Shown: positions 58,788 to 64,000 of the stretch, one piece after another | Layout of the letters: every line of letters starts with the position of its first letter | Numbering within the stretch: the first letter of the stretch is position 1 | Made by a program: the position numbers and the translations under genes | Source: JAIBJN01 sp963839745 | Lineage (GTDB): Bacteria; Actinomycetota; Thermoleophilia; Gaiellales; Gaiellaceae | Assembly (NCBI GenBank): GCA_963839745.1 | Contig: CAWIWC010000008.1 | Span: 117,160-181,159, forward strand | Direction: 5' to 3' | Length of the DNA stretch: 64,000 nt | Notes under the pieces: generated by a model | Database searches by the model: none | The model's input: only the letters and a program-made list of their open reading frames with translations | Told to the model about the DNA's origin: nothing

Positions 58788-59837
58788 TTACTTGGACTTC
58801 GCCCGTGCCTTGGGCTTGGTCGTCCGCTTGGTTTGCGACCTGGAGCTCGACGCCTTGGTGGTGCGCCTGGGGGACCCCGCCGTGGCACGCCGCGTCTGGG
58901 CCTTGTCGTTCGCAACAGCGCCCGTCGGTTCCTTAGGCAGCCCCGCGGCTTCGCGCAGCTTCCTGGCGATCTCGGCGATCTCCTCGGGGGCGTAGTCGGG
59001 AGCGAAGACGGCCGGCTGGGAGGGCAGATCGTTCGGGAGGGCTCCCTCGGGTGCCTCGTCGACGACTGCCAGCTCCTCGCCAGTCTCAGGGTGCGGGCCG
59101 TTGAAAACGGCGGCGAGCTCGTTGTAGTCCTCAGGAGAGAACCGATAGAGGCGCAGGTGGTCGCCGCGCTTGATGTGCGGCTTACACTCGGGGATCTTGT
59201 CGGTCGGGATCCTCGGAGACGGGAAGAGCTTCATCATGTCGGCGCCCGTGAGGTTCTCGAGCGCGCGCGCGTAGGCGACCTGATGAACGCCGCCGCGCAC
59301 GAGCAGGTATCCGGTCAGAGCACGGGCGGCAGGATGGCCGACCATCTCGTAGACCTTGAGCTTGTTGTTGCGCGCCCCGGTCTCGAGGAAGAAGTTGTGC
59401 GTCAGATCCTCGACGAGATCACCCGAGGAAAAGACGTAGTCACCGTTCCAGGGGCGTCCCTGCGAGTTCTGCGGAAGCGCACCCTGCCCGCCGGCGAGGA
59501 AATGGTGCGGGTTGCCGACATCCTTCAACTTGGCAAGAGAATCGCTCGGGGCTTTGCCGTCGTTGGTGGGGGTCGCGCCCGTGAGCATCGTGTTGATCGT
59601 CGCGGCGACGAGCTCGATGTGGCCGAACTCCTCGCCGGCGATGTTGGCGATCAGGTCGTAGAACGGCCTCGCGCCTTGCCGGTTGCGGAAGTTGAAGGAC
59701 TGGAAGGTGTAGTTCATGAAGGTGGACATCTCGCCGAAGCGCCCGCCCATGAGTTCCTGGACTGCGGCGGCGCCGGCGGGATCCGGATCGGAGGGCGGAG
59801 GCAGTTCGGTGGCGATACGGTCAAGACGCAGGATCAT
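58788..59837 (-). CDS. Manganese catalase with basic C-terminal tail
   Basis: 349 aa. Di-manganese catalase ligands: Glu in GRFGEMSTFMNY, Glu/His in IAGEEFGHIELV, Glu in FFLETGARNNKLKVYEM and His in GGVHQVAYA. Destroys hydrogen peroxide without heme. After residue about 315 a Lys/Arg/Thr/Ser-rich tail (TTKASSSRSQTKRTTKPKAR) is appended, resembling DNA-binding tails. Ribosome site GGAGG upstream. Confidence 0.94.
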   Translation of the reverse strand: MILRLDRIATELPPPSDPDPAGAAAVQELMGGRFGEMSTFMNYTFQSFNFRNRQGARPFYDLIANIAGEEFGHIELVAATINTMLTGATPTNDGKAPSDSLAKLKDVGNPHHFLAGGQGALPQNSQGRPWNGDYVFSSGDLVEDLTHNFFLETGARNNKLKVYEMVGHPAARALTGYLLVRGGVHQVAYARALENLTGADMMKLFPSPRIPTDKIPECKPHIKRGDHLRLYRFSPEDYNELAAVFNGPHPETGEELAVVDEAPEGALPNDLPSQPAVFAPDYAPEEIAEIARKLREAAGLPKEPTGAVANDKAQTRRATAGSPRRTTKASSSRSQTKRTTKPKARAKSK

Positions 59838-60063
59838 CGGACCTCCAGTGAAGTGGATTGTCGTCGGTCGGTGTCCCGCTCCAGGTCCGGAACAGAGCTT
59901 GGAACGGGGCGGTTTCGAACAGGAACAGCCGGCGCGCGAACGCCGAGATCCAGTCCGAGAATGGTCGCTTCAGTCGTGAACAAGGTTGCAACGCTGCATG
60001 GGCTTCCGGGAGGAGTCGGAGCTGGAGGAACCGGGTAGACACCGGCCCCTCCAGCACTCCAGC

Positions 60064-60098
60064 GAGCGCGAGATCCTTTCGTGCGCGATCTCGCGCTC
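60064..60098 (-). terminator. Hairpin terminator after the DUF3618 gene
   Basis: 12-bp stem GAGCGCGAGATC / GATCTCGCGCTC with an 11-nt loop, 9 bp past the stop at 60107. It ends the 61711-60107 operon. The stretch 59838-60063 beyond it holds no convincing gene and should contain the Mn-catalase promoter, which I could not identify. Confidence 0.65.
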
Positions 60099-60106
60099 TC
60101 TGTGGG

Positions 60107-60610
60107 TTACGGCTGCTGCACGGTTTCGGCCTGAGTCTCCTGGACGCGCTCTTTCAGACCCTCGCCCAGCTTCTGAGCCTCCTGCTTGCCGGACTCCTCG
60201 GCGGCTCCTACCGCCTCTTGGGCGACCGACTTGCCGCGCTCCATCGCCTCCTGGCCCGTCTCTTTGATCGTGTCGGTCACCTTGTCGGAAACGTCACCGA
60301 TCTTCTCGTCCTCCATGCGCGTGGAGGGTGCAAGTAGACCGCCGAGGAAGCCGAGCGCGAGGCCACCGGCGGCGAGTGCGAGCGGGTTCTCCTTTGCGAT
60401 TCCAACTCCCTGCTTCGCCTTTTCCTTCACCTGGCCTGGATCCGGGGTGTTGTCCGAAACGGTTCCCATCAGCTTGTCCTTCTGCGACGAGACGGCGTTC
60501 TTCATCCGGCTTTTGACGTCCGTCTTGTAAGTGAGGGCGTCCACCGTCTCGCTCATGCGCTCGCGGGTGTCCTCTATCTCCTCGCGGATAGCGTCGGGTT
60601 CTTGAGCCAT
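60107..60610 (-). CDS. DUF3618 family protein
   Basis: 167 aa. Starts PDAIREEIEDTRERMSETVDAL, the DUF3618 helix; then VKSRMKNAVSS, one hydrophobic segment (NPLALAAGGLALGFLGGLLA, about 75-95) and a long amphipathic, Lys/Glu/Gln-rich tail. Probably a membrane-associated envelope-stress protein. Overlaps the upstream holin-like gene by 37 bp. Confidence 0.85.
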   Translation of the reverse strand: MAQEPDAIREEIEDTRERMSETVDALTYKTDVKSRMKNAVSSQKDKLMGTVSDNTPDPGQVKEKAKQGVGIAKENPLALAAGGLALGFLGGLLAPSTRMEDEKIGDVSDKVTDTIKETGQEAMERGKSVAQEAVGAAEESGKQEAQKLGEGLKERVQETQAETVQQP

Positions 60611-61182
60611 TCCTTGTCCTCCTTCAGCGTTTCGATGGTCTGTTCTGGAACCGGTAGAGCCTCGACGACGCGCGCCTTGCGCCGTTCAGCCAGCTCTCCG
60701 TAGCTCGACTTGACGCGGTCGATCGTGCTCGGTGAGAGAAGCGGCGTTGCTTTGCTCATCCGGCCCTTGCCCGACCGGTACAGGAGGTACGCGATCAGGA
60801 GGTAGAGGGCTCCGACGAGCAGGGCCGCTGCCCAGTTCGGCATGACGCCGTCGAGTGCGAGGATCAACGCGCCGGTCAGGGCACCGAGGCCGAGCAATGC
60901 GATCGCACCGCCCGCACCGTAGAGTCCTGCGGCGGCGCCCATGATCTTTGCCTTGGTGCTCGCCTCGCCCTTGACTGCATTGAGGTTCTCGGAGGTGACC
61001 GCCCGCCCCTCTTCGAGCGACCAACGGATCTCCGCTTTCAGCTCATCGATCTTCTCGCTCATCTCGGACTTGGCCAGCTGGATTTCGTGGCGCACGAGCG
61101 TCGCCGAGTCGTCGGCGAGCTGTTTGACGAGTTCGGGCGTACTGTGATCCGCTGCCTGCGGTGGCTCGCTTCGGTTCTGCAT
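60574..61182 (-). CDS. Holin-X/DUF1469-like membrane protein
   Basis: 202 aa. N-terminal helix STPELVKQLADDSATLVRHEIQLAKSEM, then two membrane helices (LYGAGGAIALLGLGALTGALILAL and WAAALLVGALYLLIAYLLYRSG), and a charged C terminus. Matches the actinobacterial phage-holin family (PF07332), which has no proven lytic role in chromosomes. Second gene of the reverse operon. Confidence 0.85.
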   Translation of the reverse strand: MQNRSEPPQAADHSTPELVKQLADDSATLVRHEIQLAKSEMSEKIDELKAEIRWSLEEGRAVTSENLNAVKGEASTKAKIMGAAAGLYGAGGAIALLGLGALTGALILALDGVMPNWAAALLVGALYLLIAYLLYRSGKGRMSKATPLLSPSTIDRVKSSYGELAERRKARVVEALPVPEQTIETLKEDKEWLKNPTLSARR

Positions 61183-61192
61183 GGCCGCCGAC

Positions 61193-61711
61193 CTACCGTG
61201 CGCTCGGAGCTGGTGCAGCGATCGCTCTCGCTTCAGCGGCGCGAGCGGCGGACTGAGGAGACGACGGCGGGGCGGAAGGCAGCTCGCGGCGCTGCTGTGA
61301 GGAACGAGACGCCTGCTCGTAGCGAGTGCGGCCCGACGCCTTCAGGAAGCGGGAAAAAGCGAACCCCACCACGGTCGCAGCCCCGGCCACCAGCCACGGC
61401 CGCCGCCGTGCGACGTTCTCCAGGTCGGAGAGCATCGTGTCCGCTTTCGCGTTCGTGAGATAGGCGGAAAACTGCTCGACCTTCTCGGCGACCGCGTCGT
61501 TCACTTTCGCAGGGGTTTCTCCCGCCTGCTCCCGAAACTGATTGCTCGACTGGCGCATCGCCCCGGCAACCTTCTGCATCTGCTCCCCCGCCTGTGTGGA
61601 ACGGGTGTCCATCTGCTCCTTGACAGTGCTCGACGCGCGGTCCTTGGCTTCCTCTTTGAGGCCTCTGGCCTGCTCGGCCACAGAGTTGCCGCCGTCTTCG
61701 AATTGATTCAT
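61193..61711 (-). CDS. DUF883-like helical membrane-associated protein
   Basis: 172 aa. Long amphipathic helix up to about residue 100 (NSVAEQARGLKEEAKDRAS), then RRRPWLVAGAATVVGFAFSRFLKAS, a single membrane helix flanked by Arg as in ElaB/YqjD-type proteins, then a low-complexity Ala/Ser/Pro tail. First gene of the operon with the holin-like and DUF3618 genes. Confidence 0.7.
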   Translation of the reverse strand: MNQFEDGGNSVAEQARGLKEEAKDRASSTVKEQMDTRSTQAGEQMQKVAGAMRQSSNQFREQAGETPAKVNDAVAEKVEQFSAYLTNAKADTMLSDLENVARRRPWLVAGAATVVGFAFSRFLKASGRTRYEQASRSSQQRRELPSAPPSSPQSAARAAEARAIAAPAPSAR

Positions 61712-61736
61712 GGTGCTCCTCCATCGGTTGGAACCC

Positions 61737-61765
61737 AGCCCCGGGCCGCCAAGGCCTCCGGGGCT
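61737..61765 (-). terminator. Hairpin after the 109-aa membrane protein gene
   Basis: 8-bp stem AGCCCCGG / CCGGGGCT plus an inner GCC/GGC, 17 bp past the reverse stop at 61783. Confidence 0.55.
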
Positions 61766-61782
61766 AAATTGCTCGAGACGCG

Positions 61783-62112
61783 TCAGTCGGAGTGGCGACT
61801 GACGTCCTGGTCGCGATGTGCGCTACCTGCCTTGGCGAGACCGCGGCTGATCATGTAGCCGACCGTCAGGATCGTCAGGTAGAGCCAAGCGCGGTTGGCG
61901 TCGAACGAGTCGCCGCTCGCGCCCGTGCCGCTGTCGTCGCTGATGACCTGAGCTGCGATCAAGATCCCCGCGAACGTGACCAGATAGGCGTAGAACTCCG
62001 TGCTCTTGATCGCCGCCTTGGTCTCGTTGTAGAAACGAGTGACCGTGCGCGGCGTCGGCGCGGTGTCGTGGCGCTCGCCGACCCCTCTGTTCGTTACATC
62101 CGTCGTTGCCAC
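61783..62112 (-). CDS. 109-aa membrane protein
   Basis: GTG start with ribosome site AAAGGGG 6 nt upstream: ATTDVTNRGVGERHD... VTRFYNETKAAIKSTEFYAYLVTFAGILIAAQVI, then a second helix AWLYLTILTVGYMISRGLAKAG and the tail HRDQDVSRHSD. Two membrane spans. A longer in-frame start at 62166 would ignore the ribosome site. A SigB-like promoter lies at 62168-62193. Function unknown. Confidence 0.75.
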   Translation of the reverse strand: MATTDVTNRGVGERHDTAPTPRTVTRFYNETKAAIKSTEFYAYLVTFAGILIAAQVISDDSGTGASGDSFDANRAWLYLTILTVGYMISRGLAKAGSAHRDQDVSRHSD

Positions 62113-62167
62113 TTGTGACCCCTTTCTTGCTGTTGACTGTCCCGAGAAGCCGGACATGTAGGACACG

Positions 62168-62193
62168 ATGACCCATCCAAGAGGAACATAAAC
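62168..62193 (-). promoter_or_regulatory. SigB/SigF-type promoter (GTTTAT-N13-GGGTCA)
   Basis: Reverse strand: GTTTAT (62188-62193), 13-nt spacer, GGGTCAT (62168-62174). Consensus for the general-stress sigma factor is GTTTAA-N12-14-GGGTAT. It would start a roughly 50-nt leader before the 109-aa gene. Confidence 0.5.
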
Positions 62194-62283
62194 CTCTGTT
62201 TCGAACTAATGTGGGACAATGAAGCTAAAAATGGCACGCGCTGAGGGCAGACGCGCTCGAGGACCGGTACCTTGAGCGCTGCG

Positions 62284-63738
62284 ATGGGTAAGCCTTCCAG
62301 CACGCCGGACGAAGTGGTCAGGCGTGACCGCGGTCGGGAGCGTGCCGACGCGGTTGCCAGTCGCGAGCGGATCCTGGACGCGGCCACCGTCCTCGCGGGC
62401 GACCGGCGGAGCAGCATGATCGAGATCGCAGCGGCCGCGGGCGTCGGCCGGTCAACCCTGTACCGGCATTTCTCGAGCCGCCAAGCGCTCGAGCGAGCTC
62501 TCCAGCAACGGTCGATCGACATGGCCGGTGACTCTGGCCCGCCAAGTGGCCGGATTGCCACGCTGCCGTTCCGCTCCCCCGGCCATCTGGGCCGCGAGCG
62601 CCCGCTCATCCTCGAGGTCACCCATGTGCTCGACGAGGTGCCTCCCCATCTCGTGCCCGACCAGCTGGTAGCGGAGGCCCGGCGCGCAGCAGGCGTCGCC
62701 GTTGCCCTCTATGTCGTCGACATCGACGGATCGCAGCTCGTGCGCCTCGCCGGCTCCGAAGACTTCCCCGAAGAGCTGGAGGCACCGCCGGCTCTTGGCC
62801 CTGAGATCGTCCCCGAAGGGCTGGCCGCCTACGAAACAAGGCTGCGGCAGCATCTTCCTGGCTGCGTCGTTGAGCCGCTCTGGCTGCGGGGTCGCGTCAC
62901 GGCGCTCTTTCTCTGCGTCGGCACCCCCCTCGCGCCCCTGGAGGACATCGCCAAGCAGGGCGCCGCCGCCCTCGAGCTCGCGAACCATTACACGGACTTC
63001 ATCGAGGCGACACGGCGGCGCAAACCGACGACTCCGGCCGCGGAGATCCAGCAGAACCTGTTTCCGCCGCGCATAGCGCGGATCGCAGGCGCGCAGCTGG
63101 CGGGCGGACTTCTGCCGACCTACGAAGTCGGTGGAGATTGGTTCGACTTCGTCGAGAACCATGACGGGGCCTGGCTCGCGATCGCCGAGGCTGCCGGCAC
63201 GGGACCGACAGTTGCTGGGCTCGGCGCGTCGGTGCTTGGCGCTCTCCGCGCCGCCCGCCGAAGCGGCGACGACCTCGCCGAGGCGCTTCACACGATGGAC
63301 GAAACCGTGCGCGGGCTAGGAAATGCGGACTTCCACGTCACGGCCATCGTGGCCCGTTGGCATGCGTCGACCAGCACCTTCACGTGGGCCAATTGCGGAC
63401 ACACGGACGCAATGGTGGTTGACACGGACGGCAATTTGAGCACGCTTGAAGGCTTGATTCACGCACCCCTGGGAACCCCAGGAGACCAGCCCACCTTTCA
63501 GCTGACGGAGCGTCAAATGGCCCCGGGCGAGCGGCTTATCCTCGTCACGGACGGCATCACCGAGCGACGAACCGAGACCGGTGGGCGATTCGGTCTGAAC
63601 GGCATCCGCGGAGCCATCCAGGGCGTCGAAAGCGCTACAGCAGCGGCTAGCGCTATGGCCATCCTGCAGGCCGTGAGCGACTGCTGTCGCGATCCCCTTG
63701 AGGACGACGGTACGGTCGTCGTCCTCAGCGTCGCCTAG
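62284..63738 (+). CDS. TetR-type HTH fused to a GAF-like domain and SpoIIE/RsbU phosphatase
   Basis: 484 aa from ATG 62284 (TTG 62272 also possible). Residues about 22-75: TetR HTH (SRERILDAATVLAG, IEIAAAAGVGRSTLYRHFSS). About 105-235: GAF-like sensor. About 250-484: PP2C-type SpoIIE phosphatase with LFPP, VGGDWFDF (Asp285, Asp288), WANCGHTDAMVV, LVTDGITERR (Asp423) and EDDGT (Asp474/475). The usual GDVSGHG metal loop reads AEAAGTG, so Glu302 replaces Asp and Thr306 replaces His. RsbU-type phosphatases activate anti-anti-sigma factors; direct fusion to a DNA-binding domain is unusual. Divergent from the SigB-like-controlled gene at 61783-62112. Confidence 0.82.
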   Translation: MGKPSSTPDEVVRRDRGRERADAVASRERILDAATVLAGDRRSSMIEIAAAAGVGRSTLYRHFSSRQALERALQQRSIDMAGDSGPPSGRIATLPFRSPGHLGRERPLILEVTHVLDEVPPHLVPDQLVAEARRAAGVAVALYVVDIDGSQLVRLAGSEDFPEELEAPPALGPEIVPEGLAAYETRLRQHLPGCVVEPLWLRGRVTALFLCVGTPLAPLEDIAKQGAAALELANHYTDFIEATRRRKPTTPAAEIQQNLFPPRIARIAGAQLAGGLLPTYEVGGDWFDFVENHDGAWLAIAEAAGTGPTVAGLGASVLGALRAARRSGDDLAEALHTMDETVRGLGNADFHVTAIVARWHASTSTFTWANCGHTDAMVVDTDGNLSTLEGLIHAPLGTPGDQPTFQLTERQMAPGERLILVTDGITERRTETGGRFGLNGIRGAIQGVESATAAASAMAILQAVSDCCRDPLEDDGTVVVLSVA

Positions 63739-63744
63739 GTCAGC

Positions 63745-63761
63745 GTGTGCATAACGCACAC
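63745..63761 (+). terminator. Short hairpin after the TetR-SpoIIE gene
   Basis: Stem GTGTGC / GCACAC with loop ATAAC, 6 bp past the stop. Confidence 0.4.
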
Positions 63762-63820
63762 TTGAGCGCCGGGGCACCGCACGACCAGACCGCACACCTC
63801 CGGCTACAGGGCCCTTAACG

Positions 63821-63850
63821 CCTGAGGCCCGACAGCTGCCGGGCCTCAGG
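63821..63850. terminator. Strong GC hairpin near the right edge
   Basis: 11-bp stem CCTGAGGCCCG / CGGGCCTCAGG, 8-nt loop. Likely a terminator between the forward phosphatase gene and whatever lies beyond. To its right (63851-64000) only a repetitive Arg/Glu/Ser-coding stretch on the reverse strand is seen; it could be the 3' end of a reverse gene entering from outside, but no start or stop supports it. Confidence 0.55.
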
Positions 63851-64000
63851 TCGATCGTTCGAAGGTCAGACGGCGCCGCCGGCGCTCCCTGCCCCGCCCC
63901 CGCATCGTCTTCGGACCGCCGGCGCTCCTCCTGCGAGCCCTCGGCCCGCTCCCGCTCCTCGCGGTCGCGTCGCTCCTCCTCGGTCTCAAGATTCTTGGCG

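Noticed and set aside
59821..60057. Reverse 78-codon frame upstream of the Mn-catalase
   Set aside because: Overlaps the expected catalase promoter and its ribosome site; composition is mixed and no homologous pattern is recognised.
62198..62220. Forward SigB-like promoter before the TetR-SpoIIE gene
   Set aside because: GTTTCG and GGGACAAT are only 9 nt apart, too close for the 12-14 nt spacing; GACAAT may instead be a plain -10.
63851..64000. 3' end of a reverse-strand gene at the right edge
   Set aside because: A reverse frame with charged repeats is open, but it stays open through the hairpin and into the phosphatase antisense, so there is no stop to define a gene end.
1..64000. tRNA, rRNA, CRISPR arrays, insertion sequences, prophage
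   Set aside because: No cloverleaf with CCA-proximal features, no spaced direct repeats, no transposase or integrase motifs and no terminal inverted repeats were seen. The holin-like protein alone does not indicate a phage.

Overview
The window is very GC-rich chromosomal DNA, almost entirely protein-coding, with short intergenic gaps and many GTGA/ATGA stop-start overlaps. Gene order and content point to the Actinomycetota: recN-steA-mctB-pyrG, tlyA-nadK, an aro operon with an aroK-aroB fusion, LAL-type LuxR regulators and DUF3866. A deep-branching class such as Thermoleophilia (Gaiellales/Solirubrobacterales) is my best guess from this content plus the two-subunit glycyl-tRNA synthetase; I could not check it against a database. 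I saw no tRNA, rRNA, CRISPR array, insertion sequence or prophage.

Layout. 1-28 kb is one long, mostly forward housekeeping block. It holds mltG (partial), the shikimate genes aroE-aroC-aroKB-aroQ, an M24 peptidase and efp, then a biotin carrier fused to a decayed carboxyltransferase domain, accC, nusB, an XseB-like peptide, a polyprenyl synthase and DUF3891. It continues with tlyA, nadK, recN, steA, mctB, a two-domain glycosyltransferase, and pyrG, whose frame runs without a stop into a secreted metalloprotease. Then come an M20 peptidase, a frameshifted DUF3866 gene, ald, deoB, pdp and mutM. 28-37 kb carries an esterase, glutaredoxin, recO, glyQS and the pyruvate phosphate dikinase regulator and enzyme. 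37-47 kb is a mosaic of short convergent and divergent units: PLD-like protein, lipoprotein, rhomboid, comB, cupins, SDR, a frameshifted nitroreductase, a PrmC-like methylase, CYTH and ClC. 47-53 kb holds a large LuxR-type ATPase regulator divergent from an MFS exporter, a truncated GH15 protein and greA. 54-64 kb looks like a general-stress/envelope island: Rieske-FAD oxidoreductase, DUF2254, Mn-catalase, DUF3618, holin-like and small membrane proteins. It is bordered by a TetR-GAF-like-SpoIIE phosphatase fusion, and there is one good SigB-type promoter.

Regulation visible in the sequence. Many genes have a TANNNT -10 hexamer 6-8 nt before the start codon and no Shine-Dalgarno, the signature of leaderless transcripts; in several cases this hexamer overlaps the upstream stop codon. 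Three convergent pairs end on a shared CTAG. Two genes carry frameshifts and pyrG lacks a stop, so either local assembly indels or real decay must be considered.
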